Position numbers and translations under genes: made by a program. The notes under the pieces were generated by a model. That model had not been told where the DNA came from. It did no database searches and saw only the letters and a program-made list of their open reading frames with translations. From Epiperipatus broadwayi (taxonomy: Eukaryota; Onychophora; Udeonychophora; Euonychophora; Peripatidae): a stretch of 64,000 bases of DNA. This document shows positions 11,513-24,989 of this stretch, piece after piece; within the stretch, counting starts at the first letter, position 1, and each line of letters opens with the position of its first letter. Location: assembly GCA_028023455.1 (NCBI GenBank), contig JAQFVV010006837.1, positions 242,532 through 306,531 of the forward strand. Direction: 5' to 3'.

Positions 11513-14500
11513 CCAAATATTACTAGCTAGATTAATTACTAATATTATTTTAGTTTTATTATACAATCCCATCATCATATTTTGTTATTTATCTATTTAA
11601 GAGTAGTTGCCTTGGGAAAAATAAAGCGTTCTTCTTACCAGCGCTAATTAACAGAAGTTTCATTAAATATTTTGTCATATAATCAAATACCATTTTCAAA
11701 TGTATTTTATTTATTTTCACGACCTCAGTGGCATGAAAATAGTTTGCATTATATCTGTAACGAATCTCAGAACACTCCCCGAAGTAATAATGTTAATCAC
11801 CATGTTTCAGAACCATAAATGAAAGCATTAATGGCAATATTATGTAATTCTTTGTAATAGTTGATTGGCATCTTAATATTGGACCCAATAAAGATGTGTG
11901 CTATTTATAATATATCATTTAGCTAATAAAGAGCATATGAGAATAATAGCGTGAATGACACTATGTAATCATCTACTGCTTGCTCATTCATGCACACACT
12001 AATGTATATAATTAAGTCATTATGTAAATAATTTGTCATTATATTAAACTATATTTTTACTGTCTAACTTATTTGAGTAGTTCGAATTCCTTTTCTCCAC
12101 TTCTGCATATTACAGCCATGCTTATATATATTTTAGTTTAGTCATAGTTAATAGATGTCTCATTGTTTTGCTCAGCTTTGCTAGATGGCCGGATATAAAA
12201 TTAATTCTCATGTGCCATCATTGTTATGTTATCCATTAGGTGTTTGATCTGGGACTTAGAGAGTGGGTTCAAATTCAGGCTGGTCCCTGACCTAAATCTC
12301 AGGCTTGACTGGGTTTGAAGTACATTTTGTGAGTTCCAGCTCATGTTAGATGGATAAACATGTTTTGACCAGTACAATATATATATATATTGTAATTATA
12401 AAAATAATGAACTCAATCGGATAGCAACTGTCCAAAACATTTAGCTTAACGTTTATTAAGCTGATAGTCACTATAAAGAGATTCTTTAAACATAATCAGA
12501 ATATTAAATATTTAAATATTAAAAAATATTAATGTCTGTGTTATTAAAAACTTAAAGCATAACTATTTACAGAATAAATAAGTAATATAATTTGTATTTG
12601 ACTAGCGTATTCAATCCAAGTTTTCATATTACTTAAATCAAATCTAAAGTTATCTCAGGGTTTAAAATATTTAAGTATAATAAATAAAATTCTTAAAATT
12701 TTAAACTTCACCTATAAATCTTTATTATTGATATGGTTAAATAATAAAGGGTATTCTATTGTATTTAATCCATATCTTATATAACTAAGTATTAGTGTTT
12801 ATATTATCTGCGAGTATTAGCATACAATCTAATAAAAATAAGGTACTTTAAATAAACACACAACAATAAGACCATGTGACCATATTTATCTATTAGATGG
12901 TGTATGTCAAAATAATGAAAGACGAAGACCAGGAAAATAACAAATATAAAAAAGTTCTCAGCACTCAAGATAAATAACTCCTGTTGTTAATTAGGAAGCT
13001 CGATCTCGCTTCCCTAATATTAATAACTGTGCAAGTGTATCTTTAAGTGATGTGAGATAAAATATGTCATTAAAGAAAGTTGTTAAGCAAAGGGTATAGA
13101 AACTTAAGTATTAATAATGATTAATAAATAAAATGAAATGTTTTTTTAAATATTTCTAATTAATATTAAGAAACAAAATTTTTGTTGTATTTGATCAAGA
13201 ACTGGTGTTCAATGTTTTACTCACTACACTTCATAGTTAATTTGAATAATATGTGTATTTATTGCAAGAAGGGCTATTCACCATGAGAATTAAGTTAAGA
13301 GAGCTAGCATATGGGATAACCTGTGGGGAATGTTGGATGTATCTCTCAATAAAGGTCTCGTAGGGCATCTTTCTACAAAAGTGGTGATTAAAGCTTTTGG
13401 GCTTTATAAAATTCTTTACTTTGGCTACTCTTGGCTGATCTTGGTGGAGATGGTTATCCAAATATGGTGATTAGAAAATATAACTGATAGCTATAAGATT
13501 AATCCCTCTTTTTTTCAATAATAATTAATGAAATTAGTTATTTTTCTCTGCTTTATCTTCTAGTAGAGTTAAAGAGTTTGAACTCAACTGTAATGGGTAG
13601 GGTAGTTCTCATTACAGTTTGAACAGTTTAAGTAAAATAGTTTAATCTGTTTTTATCTAGGTATATGACTAATGTAAACTTAGTTATTTTTTAAAATTTG
13701 AATATTTACACTATTATAACATAATCTTCTAAAGATGTGACATTATTTTGACTAATTTTGATAGATACAGATGGCAGTACAAAGATGCTAATCTAAGCTA
13801 ACATTTATAAATAAAAGATTATAGAAGCTTTCTCTGTTAAACAACTATATTATTTATGTAAGACTTACTGCCATGAATATAATTCATTATACAAAATATT
13901 CTTCATGTGATTCTCAATGTACCTATATTCATAGACAATGGATAATTCTTATAAAATATCTTACTTATATAAATATATTTATTTGAACATAAACTTCAGA
14001 TACCTTGTAGCATTTAATTATAAAAGCATAGGATTAAATTAAGAGATTGATAAAAAATATATATATTATATTTAAATTATGCATAATAATAATTACCATT
14101 ACTTCATTAACAATCTGTCTCTAAAATACATTGAATATGCTATAAATGCTAAAATTATAACAATGCAATTTAAATATACTACCTGTGTAATTGTTTTTAC
14201 TCTTGCTTTCTTCTTGTGAAAGCTTATATTTGACAAATAAAATTTATGTAGTAATAATAATAATAAATAAATAAACAAACATATATCCCCTATAATTTAA
14301 ATTCACTAAAGTTTCTTCTTAAAGGTTCCAACATTTTATCCTGGTGCGTTTGCCTTAAATTCAATATTCAAGAATCTAAAAGTGCGAGTTCAACTTGTCA
14401 CTGTGCATATAGGCCAGCAACACCTGAAGAAGAGTAAAGAATAATACTATTCAAAACATTATGTAATTATTAACCTGTATTGTCTATTTGTGTGTTATTA

Positions 14501-17500
14501 CTAACAAGTTGTTTGTATTTGGAAAGTTTAAATGAAGTTTAACATTTTCTATACATTCAACATTCACTCATAAATGATGGAAATAGTCCAACATATCACA
14601 TCTTGGATGAGGATGACTTTTTGTTACTGATGCTAATATCAGGTACAGAATTAAAATCATTTAGAGCACATTTATTTTTATCTTTTGCTCTCAAAAAACA
14701 CAAAATTGCCAAATAAATGCCAATTAGCTTCAATTGAAGACAAGCATGATTGCAGAAACCAATGCTACTTTTTCAGAGTCATCAGTTATAAGATTGATAA
14801 TAATGAGAAAGACTAAATCAATAATACAATATAAATTATTGTTTACTCTGTCAGGATTATTAAAAGTGTTTAATATCTTGCAATAGATTTTTTGTCATTC
14901 TCACATTTTTTTTATTGTTTAAATTAACAATATGTAAGATCTTGCATGGTTAACAAAAGAATTATTTCTTTTGTTGATAAAAAAATCCATATATGTGTAT
15001 TAGCACTTGTATGATTCTCTTATGAAAAAAGAATTTATTTTTAGACATTAATTACACATATATTGATAAATTATCATTCAAGTTATTTTTTTGTTAATAT
15101 ATAAAAAAGTAAAATTACTTTATATAATGCATTGCTTAGATTCCATATATAAGGGGTTTCTTAAACAGTCCTGCAAAGAGGAACAGGGAAAAAGCCATAA
15201 TCCACCATATTGTCAATTTCTAGATGGTGAGAATTTGAATATTTTTGTATCATTGATTTTCTCTATAACTAATAATAGTAAGATATTCATTTATAAAAAA
15301 TATTTGAAAGTAATCTAGGTTCAGTATAGGTCAATAATCTTAAAGATGTATTTGAAGATTGTTAAAAAAAAAAAAAAACAAGTTTATTTTAATTCAAGTC
15401 AAAGATGTAAAAAATGAATATGCTATTGCACTATGAATTAAAGAAAACAACTATTAATGTAACTAAATTAAAAAAAAAAAGATGGATGTCATGGCTGCCT
15501 TTATTCCTTGGCCAGAATTGTCATAAAATCAACAAAACACCACATAAAATGTTTATACCATATTTTAAATAACAACTTCATTTCTTCAACTCCAATTCTG
15601 CTATCTAGTGTAAGCTTGAAGAATCAATAGATGTCAAATCCCTACCCAGTGTTGTTCACCCATATTCCAGATTACTTTCTATCTTATGAAAAAAATATTT
15701 TAGACAGATAGCCAGAAAATGGAAGGGAGGGGGGAGATCGCACAAATGTGCACAAAATTTAAAAGCAGCAACACAATTATGAATTGACATTAAATAATCA
15801 AAACATTAATATAAGATGGTGATGTACTCAAACTTAAAAACAATTCTCATTTTAAAAGTTTATTAATTCTTTTTGAAACTTAAGAGAATGAAAGCAAACA
15901 TCTTTTTTTTTTTCAATACCAAATAAATAATAACCGTTGCTTATACAGAAGATAAATTTATTTCTTCTTTTTACAAAAAATAAAAAATATACATTTAATT
16001 TTCAATATAGAATTCAATTTATTTTTTTATAAGCAAAAACGAAAGAAAATATTTATATATGTTATCTGTTCTTAAAAAATCAAAAGTTTAGCTATTTATA
16101 GTATCAATAAATAGAATCTATATCAAATAAATAAGCAATTCATTTTAATATAGACTCATTTTAATTTGCATCTTCTATTTTCCCAAATAATTTACTTTGT
16201 ACAGATATTTATTACGGCAGAAGAATGATTAACTAAATAACAACCATATAAAACATCAATTACCAAAAGCAGTCATATTTATGCACCCCTACCTCCCCAC
16301 CATGACAATTTCTATTCTTATCTTAATGCACTGAAACTGTACTCCAATAAGTTAGTGCATATATTTATTAAATGAAAAAAATAATCAATAAGAGACCGAT
16401 ATGATTTTGTATCGTGCTAAGAAAAATGATTATGGCTGTTAAAAAATTGTCACATTCTTTCAAAAAATCGAGAAATATTTATTTAAAACTATTTTAGTTA
16501 AAAAAAAAACTTAAACAATACAGTGCAAAAAATAAAAATTATTTATTATATATTTACCATAATGTAAGTAACCTAGTTTGTAAACTTACCATTAAATATT
16601 TTCTATCTGATTTATCGGCAGTAATAAATTTAACGATTAATTGACATAGTTTATCATAAAAAATACATCAATCTGTAATTTATAAGTTATCATATTATTT
16701 TTAAATGAGCCTAAATTAATAATAATAAAAATAAAGAAGATAAAAATAATCCAAAAATCTTTATTTAAAAATGACACTAGTTTTAAAATTTAAATAGAAG
16801 ACTCACAATTACAAAATAGAATAGGAATTTTAAATTAATCGGCAATATATACTAACTTCAAAATTAAACAATTTATTGTAAATCCATATATAGCAGTTGC
16901 ACAATATAAAATAAATTTATGTTGACATTAAATTATTCCATATTAAGCAAAAGAAAAACTGCTGATATAAACGAAGTTTTAAAAAATATAGATATAATAA
17001 GTGTAACTAACTACTAAGCTAAAAAAAAAAAAAATAATAAAAAGAAGAGATATAGGAAGCAGTTGAAATAAATGCAATTTTTTTAAAATAAAATTTTTTT
17101 TTTTTTATATTGTCTATATAATAACGCGAAAGGCTAAAACCTTTAACAAATGCACCTTAAAAATGCTTATGTGATAGCCAATCAGATGTAATAATGACTG
17201 CACGTGGAACTCTCAATTCAAAAACAATAGGTTAGCTATAATAACTTGAGTACAAGATACAATTAAATTATAAGAAAATTAAAGGCACAAGAAATAGACA
17301 GAAATTGAAATTCAACAAGCAAATCTGAAAGTAGTCCACCAAAACTCTCTGACAATATATCAATCAAAATTTCTAACAATATTGCTTTCAGATATTCTTG
17401 ATATTCGTAATTTTGGGTAAATGGAATAACTTTTTATGACATCTACCTATTTTTACCAAATATAATTATTGTTTGAAGATCTATCGGAATTGTTATATTG

Positions 17501-18240
17501 AGTTATTAGTAGTAGTTCAAATATGTGCTAACTCCATATCATTTAAATTAGATTTATAAATGATTTTCTATACTGGTAAAGAAATGACTCAGTAATATAG
17601 TTGTTGATCAACAAAGATCCTGATTTAATTGCTCCCAAAGAAAAATAAAAAGGAAAAAAAATACATAAACCTATTACTGTAATATACAATTAAAAAAAAC
17701 TAAGTCAATAAATAGTACCTTTGGATAGTAGTAGAAGAATTCAAAAACCAACCATAATTTTTAAATAAAAGTCACAACTTAGCAGTAGATAACTAATTAG
17801 AAATGATATGATTATCAATTATGAAATATAATTGAGAGTCTGAAGCATAAAAGGGTAACACATAATGTCTTAACTGTCAATCAGAACTGTATTATATTTC
17901 ACAACTAGGATTCATTAATCATAAGGGACAGTCAATTATTATTAAAAAACTGAAATACTATTATTTATATTAATGTATATACCACAGATCTGTTCATCAC
18001 TTTAAAAATATTGAATGTTTGTATTTTTAACAATGCACTATTTTTTTTTGCATTAACAGTTTCCATTTCCATAGTTTCAATTATGATTAAAAAGTAGTTA
18101 AGAGAAATTAAAAAGCAATAAACATTTAAATTTTTTTTATACATTGTAATTTTTTTATTTAGAGTTAATATTAAATAGCTATGAACATTATATATGTATC
18201 ATATGCATTTTAAACATGTATATGAAAATTATGTATTGCT
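11510..18240. other. Long AT-rich stretch without supported genes
   Basis: I found no coding region, RNA gene or paired repeat here. A B-box-like word GGTTCAAATTC (12266-12276) in a GC-richer patch (12230-12360) could be an old tRNA-derived SINE, but no A box is convincing. Open frames at 13237-13461 (minus) and 15091-15318 (plus) are short, AT-biased and without recognisable domains. Confidence 0.5.
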
Positions 18241-18955
18241 AATAGGCCATTTCTTCGAGATGGAAATGTAAGATTCCTTCCTATTGATCACATTCTTATC
18301 ACTTGATATATGCCATCCTTCCTTAATCTTTTGTTTTGCATCATTGCATTCAGTGCAGATAATTTCACTGGAGGAAGGAACAAAATGATGGCCAGTTGCT
18401 GAGAATGTTCAACAGTATAGTGTTTCTGTGTGTGTGTGCACCAGCTTTATTGTATAGATAGCCAGGTTGAGTTTGCATAAGATTCACCATAATAGAAAGT
18501 AGGGCAGGTGGGATCATGGCACTTGATCTTGTAAATAATTGGGAGTGGTCACAAGGAAAGGTATCCTTGGAGTTGTTAAGAAGGCAATGGAGGAAGAGTG
18601 CAGTGTGAAGAGCTACTTGATGTGTAGTGTCAATAATCTTAATGCTGCCCTGGGTTATTAAAGATATGTAGGGAATGGAGATTCAAGGTTTTGCATCAAA
18701 TGCAGGAAGGGAGTGTCATATTTTATTATAAAAATTCTTAATAGTTTGCAGGAACAATGCAGTTCTGAAAAATAGGTGCTGACATTGTCTTTTCTGTCTA
18801 ATTTGTACTTGCATAGGTGTTGGCTACAATGCAAAAAAGCTCTGCATCAAGTACAATGATGCAAATTGAAAGATTAAGGAGACATGACATATATCAAGTG
18901 ACAACCATCAATAGGAAGAAATCTTGCATTCCTATCTTGAAGAAATGACCTATTT
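18241..18955. mobile_element. Fold-back / MITE-like element, arms of about 115 bp
   Basis: Arms 18241-18360 and 18841-18955 are imperfect reverse complements, sharing CTTCCTATTGAT, CACTTGATATATG, CTTAATCTTT and TTGCATCATTG. The interior (18361-18840) is GC-richer than the surroundings, with a short TG run, and has no open frame of note. The layout suggests a non-autonomous DNA element. The superfamily is unknown. Confidence 0.75.
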
Positions 18956-19320
18956 GCAATATAGCACAGTTATCGTTATATCTATAACTTACATTAGTCA
19001 AAAGTTAGCTAAGCATAGTTGTTTAAAATTATTTTTTGATAAAGCTTTTCTCTGTATATGCATTTACATTAATCATGATAAAGCGCTCTACTATCATTAT
19101 AATATGGATTCCCATTGGTTATGTAAGATGGTGTTCAAACTACTTAAATAGACATATGTACTGCAAGAGTGAATTAAGTTCCTTCTAACATGTGACTCAG
19201 TATAACTTTTTCATAATTGTTGTTAAATACACATAGTGAAAAAGAATCACCACACAGTTTAAATTGCAATGGTTTAAGCATATAATTTGAGGTTGTAAGA
19301 AGTCTTTGAAAGGCAGATAA

Positions 19321-19539
19321 CCACTTCACAGATTGCAGACCCGATTTGACACTCCACCTGATGGTTTGGATAAATACTATTTGTTTGTATTACAACAGCA
19401 AGCAAAATATGCTAAGAAAATTGATTTCCTGACTTATAAGCATGACACAACTTTGTCTTTAGGTATTGATTATAATTATGAAAATCCCATGACACTCACA
19501 CCTCAGCAAATTGTTGATATCCTGAATCTCAATCTGTGA
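19321..19539 (+). CDS. Putative terminal exon of an unidentified host gene
   Basis: The frame is open from just after an in-frame TAA (19318-19320) to a TGA at 19537. Two acceptor-like AGs precede or begin it (TTCACAG ending at 19331 and TTGCAG ending at 19338), but the pyrimidine tract is weak. From the second AG it would encode about 66 residues starting TRFDTPPDGLDKYYLF and ending PQQIVDILNLNL. The composition is balanced (Asp, Tyr, Gln, Pro, Lys), unlike the Phe/Ile/Lys-rich noise frames around it. It has no ATG of its own, so it can only be coding as a downstream exon. I do not recognise the protein family and see no membrane segment or catalytic motif. No upstream exon was found in the window; they could lie further upstream across long introns. 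Alternatives are a retro-copied fragment or a chance frame. Confidence 0.4.
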   Translation, partial: PLHRLQTRFDTPPDGLDKYYLFVLQQQAKYAKKIDFLTYKHDTTLSLGIDYNYENPMTLTPQQIVDILNLNL

Positions 19540-19795
19540 TTAGTGGGTTGTACTTTGCAGCATCTATCAGAGAGTTAGCTGCTATATTTATTTTATAGAT
19601 TGTTTTACCATTCCTGTGAGCTGTTGTTATGTCTTAAATGATATTTAGCATATACTATTTTATTTAGGCAATCCCTTTCTTTTTGATGATTTATTCTTCT
19701 ATTTTAAGATTAGAGACAAGATCCTAATTCTTTATTGCCTTCTTGTATAGATGCTTATAGTAAGTTTATACCATCATCTCATTTTTGCCTTGCTA

Positions 19796-19965
19796 GGTAA
19801 TCATTTATTAAAGTCATGTGTGATACCAACCATGACTTTATTTTTGGGTATGTTATTTTATAAGTCACGTGAAGAGCCAATCATGTTTTTATACTGGCTA
19901 TTTTGATATATTTTAAAGATTATGTATGATGCCAACCATGCCTTTGCTTGCATTCTTGATAATAT
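19796..19965. repeat. Degenerate tandem repeat of about 60 bp, three copies
   Basis: The motif TAAAGTCATGTGTGATACCAACCATG returns twice in diverged form (about 19861 and 19915). It follows the putative terminal exon and may lie in its 3' untranslated region. Confidence 0.5.
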
Positions 19966-20242
19966 TAGAATAGTTTTGAAGTATTGAACTTATTGATATG
20001 CCTAGTTTGCATATCTGATATATTTTAAAACCTGATAAAATATTTTATTATTAAATTTATAATTATTTATGTGGCTCAAATGTATACAGCTTCCAAATTC
20101 ATCAAGTTCTAAAGAATGTTAAGCTTTATTTTTATTTAGAATTATTAAATATTTCTTATAGGGACTTATATAACCGAAAGTGAATTTATTAATGGTAAAA
20201 ACTTTAGTGAATCCATAGGAAATCGATTAAAACTTTTTTTGA

Positions 20243-20468
<226 letters not shown>

Positions 20469-20520
20469 TACAATTTTATTTTTCAATTTGGAAAATTATA
20501 ATCTATAATTTTATAATTTA

Positions 20521-20760
20521 TAATATTAATAAGCCAATAAGCTGATAAACATATGCACTTTGCAGATGTTACTATATAAATGAATACTCCCACTTTTTCA
20601 AACCCAAGATAAAGTCTTTAAAAAATATAGAATGAATCCACCTATATTTTTGACCCAACCATACATATAGTAACATCTGCAAAGCGCAGCTTATTGGCTT
20701 ATTAATATTATAGATTATAGAACAAAAACATCGCGCTATATAAGAAAATAAATGTATTGT
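20521..20760. mobile_element. Short palindromic element related to the 336-bp family
   Basis: Inverted arms 20521-20575 and 20666-20713 share TAATATTAATAAGCCAATAAGC and TTTGCAGATGTTACTATA. The middle (20583-20660) and the right flank (GCGCTATATAA near 20732) resemble parts of the 336-bp unit at 3.4-5.3 kb: TTCAAACCCAA, GATAAAGTCTTT, CATCGCGCTATATAA. It looks like a MITE relative of that unit. Confidence 0.65.
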
Positions 20761-20831
20761 TTAAATCTATAATTTTATGAAAGTAAGTGAATTCTTTTGT
20801 TTTATTTATTAGGGTCAATAAATATTATTTT

Positions 20832-20929
20832 GTCAATCATTGGTGGTCGAGAAGTCAGTGACAGCTGCTTTACGGTTGTTCCGGATTAGTGGGTTCGCTT
20901 CCTGGCTGATGCTATGACACATGAGGAAA
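20832..20929 (+). mobile_element. tRNA-derived SINE copy 1
   Basis: The A-box region is GGTGGTCGAGAAGTCAGTG, the B-box region is GGGTTCGCTTCC, and the 3' part ends GCTGATGCTATGACACATGAGG. It is flanked by the 12-bp direct repeat AAATATTATTTT (20820-20831 and 20930-20941), a target-site duplication. Diverged from the other copies. Confidence 0.8.
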
Positions 20930-21266
20930 AAATATTATTTTAATTATTACTCACTGAATCAGCATTTTTTCAATCACCATCTGCATTATCAGAAATCTAC
21001 TAAAACCACACACACATATTTTATTGTTATCATTATAATATAAGAATACAATAAAATATGATGAAAATCACATTATTTTAAATTATATGTTGCTGATGTT
21101 AAGATAATATCTATGGATAAGATCAGTTTATTTTATCTTGACTTGAAATTATAAGGTCACTTTATTTCAACTTGAATTAAGATTATAAGAATTATTCTAT
21201 TTTGGTATAAGTTTACAAGAGAATTTGTTAGTGTGATATATAGGTAGCAACAAAATCCCATTCCTA

Positions 21267-21369
21267 GTCTTGCATTGGTGGTTGAGAGGTCAGTGCGACT
21301 GCTTTGCACTTGCAGGCAGTTGCCCAGGTTGCGGGTTCATGTCCCGGCTGATGCTATGACACTCAAAAA
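21267..21369 (+). mobile_element. tRNA-derived SINE copy 2 with perfect 15-bp target duplication
   Basis: Box A (GGTTGAGAGGTCAGTG) and box B (GGGTTCATGTCCC) are in place, followed by the shared 3' end GGCTGATGCTATGACA and an A run. The flanking repeat AAAATCCCATTCCTA (21252-21266 and 21370-21384) is perfect, which supports LINE-mediated insertion. Confidence 0.88.
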
Positions 21370-21384
21370 AAAATCCCATTCCTA

Positions 21385-24300
21385 CTCATAGTATTATTCT
21401 AATTTGCTATAATTTCTTTACCATAAAAGTATTCATTCTTTGTTGATTAAAAAAATTAAAAGAAGAATAAGCTTATTTGATTATTTAAAAAAAAAAAACA
21501 GTATTGAAAGATCACTGAGATCTGATTATCAAATTTAGTTTAAGAAAGAATTATATTGTATATAAGTTATGAATTATTTTGAATTAGAATTACTATGCCT
21601 GAGATCAAAATTATTTTAGAAAGAATTATTTTGATTGCAAGATTTATTAGATTTGAGAAAACTTTATAATGCTCATAAGATATAATTTACTTAAGAAGAT
21701 TGGTTTGATTAAGAATATTTGAAGTAACCTAAACTTTGTGTAATTTGTGCTGCATAAGATTTACATTTGTTTTTAGAGTATGAGAACTTTTCTGATATTT
21801 TGTTTATCTGTAAAGCAGCATATAAGAGCTAGCCTATCCCTGAGATTACTTGATTATATTGAGGGAATTGCTTGCTGTTAGACAGCCATACACCCACCCT
21901 CTTTCCTTATTCATTGGTTAGAATATATTGTAGTGGTATATAATATGCCTAATATGCCATTACATTATTTTAAAATAAAATAAAAAGATCGTAAATAAAA
22001 ATTGATTTATTAAAAAGAAAAAAAAACTTAACTTAGAAACTGAAAAGTGAAAGTTATATTTAACATATTGTCCTGCAAATGAAAAACTTAAACTACTTTA
22101 AAAAAAAAGTATTTGAAAGTATTTTTTTTTTTTGTAAAAATATAAAGATTGATATTTCAAAAATAGAAATAATGTTGATTTCTATAATCTTAGAAAATGG
22201 AAATGATTGTTTTATTAATTAAATGATTGTTCTAAAGCAGACTAGCTCTTGGGGCACTCGAATAATTAAATGGTCAGATAAGAGAATAAAAAGAAATTAA
22301 ATGACCAATGCAAGCATGAAATGACAGCACGGACTGTAAATGAAACAAGAGAGGATTAGTGACGTCTTGCTCATTGAATTCGAAGATTTGATGATAAGAG
22401 GCTAATAAAAATATAAAAGCCAAAATATTATAATTGTTATCAGAGAGCCTGACTATTAATATGCTGTTATAACTAACTGTATTGGAGATTTCACGATGTA
22501 GAATTCTGCAATAAATTTAATTTCCAGACAACCAGCTGAGGCCTCTGGATGACAGTTCCTGACCAAATACATGGCAAGTAGTGGTTTCATTTCAAAGAAG
22601 AACAAACAATCTATGAAAATGATCATGAAGATGGATCTCTAAATCTGCTCAATCCATAAAGTATGAACTCTTGTGTCTATCTAATAAGAACTTTTCTAAA
22701 ATTGCAATTAATAGCTGAAAATAAGAACAATTATCTGACCTAAAAAATTCAAAATCAATTATTAATATTTTTTATGCATATGTTTAAGCAATCATTTTCA
22801 TTTCTCTTTTTTTTGTGTGTTAATTAAAATGTATCAAATTAAAGTTGGGTGTAGATAGCTGCATGGATAAAAATTAACAACTATGTTTAAATTCGTTTAT
22901 GTTTATTTTAAAGGGTTAATTTCAGGCTATTTATTTCATAGTTAGGACAATGCTTGTGGAGGGATATATGGGTGTTTATATCAATGTAATGTGAACTGTG
23001 TTTAGCATACAGGGCTACATGCCCAACTGAATGCACGACCCCCAAAAGGCAGTCATATTGCTGCAATGGTTGCAGACGTATTTCCTGTGACATTAACTCC
23101 TTCTAACTCTGTGGAGGAATTATAAGTCAGCAGAAAGACCGCTCTCCCACATACATAGCATTCTTTAATTAATTTATATACATGATTTCTTCATCAGACA
23201 GATGCACATTCCTGTACTGGTCAAGCATCATATCCTTCAAATAATATCACACTGTCAGATGCACATTCCTGTCAGCATGATTTTATGCTAGCATCTTCAT
23301 ATTGCATTGGTTGCGACTATATATCGGGAAGCAGGCGTTGGTTTGGCTACAAACTTTTAGTCTGAGATTGAATGAATGTTTTGATAAGTTTTTAAGTGAG
23401 AAATCTATATAGCCTATCTATGTTCAACATGCTAAAGTAAAATATTATTAACATGTCCATCTGTGTGGACTTTATTAAACAATAATTAATTAAAAATAAT
23501 AATAACCAATTTAAAACTAAATGTAAAGTCTAAACTTATTCCTCAATTTTAAATATAAATATTATATATGTGTGTTAATAAATGTTTGTGTATTAATTAC
23601 TGGCAGTGGCTTATTTTATTAAATATTAATATATTTTAAGTTATATTAATTTTCTGCATCTCCTTGAGCTAGTGGCAAGAGCTGATGGTTGAAAGAACAT
23701 ATATGTGTAAAAGTGGGATCTTTAACAGCATGTATATGCCTACTCTATAAATTTTCTGGGTTCAAATGGCCTAGTGGCGCCCTGTATGGCAGATACGGTA
23801 AGACTGCTAGCTCCAACCCACACCCTGACCATTATAATATATATATATACACACACTAATTTTATTAATTGAAAAAAAAAATTGCTTTGAATTTTTCCAA
23901 TGTTATAGAAGTATGTAATAATGCCAATGTATCCCAGAGTACAATCTGGGTTTTCTTTTTCTTCTTTTCTCTAATATATAAATTCATTTGTAGATATTAA
24001 CATTAAGTTTATTTCTAAAGACAGATTAGCAATCAAAGTAATAGGGCAGTATAATCAAATGATAATAAGTGTATCATGAAAAAACTTTATTATTCCTTGC
24101 AATTTGAGCATGTCCTATTTACAGTTATACCACAAGTATAGAAATATCTTAAAGCTTCATCAAGCTCTATTTATCTAAAAAAAAGTCAATATTTAAAACT
24201 TGTTCAATGAAGTAATATCACTTTTTTTAAAAAAATCTTAATCTATTTCAGATCCATCTCTCAATTTTGAAATCTTTTTTCTGTAAACCTATTTCTTCAT

Positions 24301-24796
24301 TACTAAAATAGCTTCTGAAATTTTGAATTCCTATTTTAAAAAAAAGTTTTTCCTTTACATAAAATTTCTCATCTTCAACAAAGCTCAACATTTTCTTTTT
24401 ATTGAATATAACTTTCACATATAAAGTGATTTCTTCCACAATTCCATTCAAAATATGGTTTGCTTCCTCTTTTTGATTTCTACCCATCTGTTGCCTTTTC
24501 CACATATGCTCTCATGCAACAGTTTTTCCCAATTAATTCCATTTTCTATTAAAAATAAATGTTTTTTTCTCTCTATAATTAACCTCTAAGTATAGTGCAC
24601 TGGCCAACTATACTCAAACGCTTTTTTATCCAGCTTTTTATCTTTGAAATTTACGCAAAAAAAAATAAAAATCAAAAAGGAAAGGGAAGAGAAAATATAA
24701 CAGATTATATATATATATATATTTTAAAAAAATTGATAAATTAAACAAAAACATTTTGAAATGTATAACATTTATTCAACAAAAATACTATAATTT
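21385..24796. other. AT-rich sequence without supported genes
   Basis: No gene seen. The 17-bp word CAGATGCACATTCCTGT occurs twice (23199-23215 and 23256-23272). A GC-richer patch at 23650-23840 contains a B-box-like GGTTCAAATGG (near 23759) and may be an old SINE of another family. The minus-strand frames at 22908-23093 and 24248-24505 have no recognisable domain. Confidence 0.5.
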
Positions 24797-24903
24797 GTCA
24801 AGCGCTGTTAGCCGAGAGGTCATTGCAGCCGCCTTGCAAGCAAGTAGTTGGTTGCAGACAGTTGTGGGTTCGCGTCCCGGCCGGTGCTATGACATATGAA
24901 AAA
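24797..24903 (+). mobile_element. tRNA-derived SINE copy 3, best preserved
   Basis: It begins near GTCAAGCGCTGTTAGCC and contains an A-box-like TAGCCGAGAGG and a B-box GGTTCGCGTCCC, matching the RNA polymerase III internal promoter layout. It ends in GGTGCTATGACATATGA plus an A run. The 16-bp direct repeat AAAAATACTATAATTT flanks it (24781-24796 and 24904-24919). The middle (about 24830-24866, GCAAGCAAGTAGTTGGTTGC) is not a normal anticodon arm, so this is a SINE and not a working tRNA gene. Confidence 0.9.
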
Positions 24904-24989
24904 AAAAATACTATAATTTCTCATTTAAATTTCTAAAATTACAATGTGGAATATTTAACATTTTTATTTATAAAATTATTCAGTCAGTT

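Noticed and set aside
13237-13461. 74-codon minus-strand frame
   Set aside because: No recognised domain, no splice or promoter context, and no second copy found; insufficient support for a gene.
24248-24505. 85-codon minus-strand frame rich in Lys, Glu and Phe
   Set aside because: Composition follows the AT bias, and no domain, start context or repeat copy supports it.
24797-24903. Functional tRNA gene
   Set aside because: A and B boxes are present, but the middle cannot form a normal anticodon arm; related copies are dispersed and flanked by target duplications, so it is a SINE.
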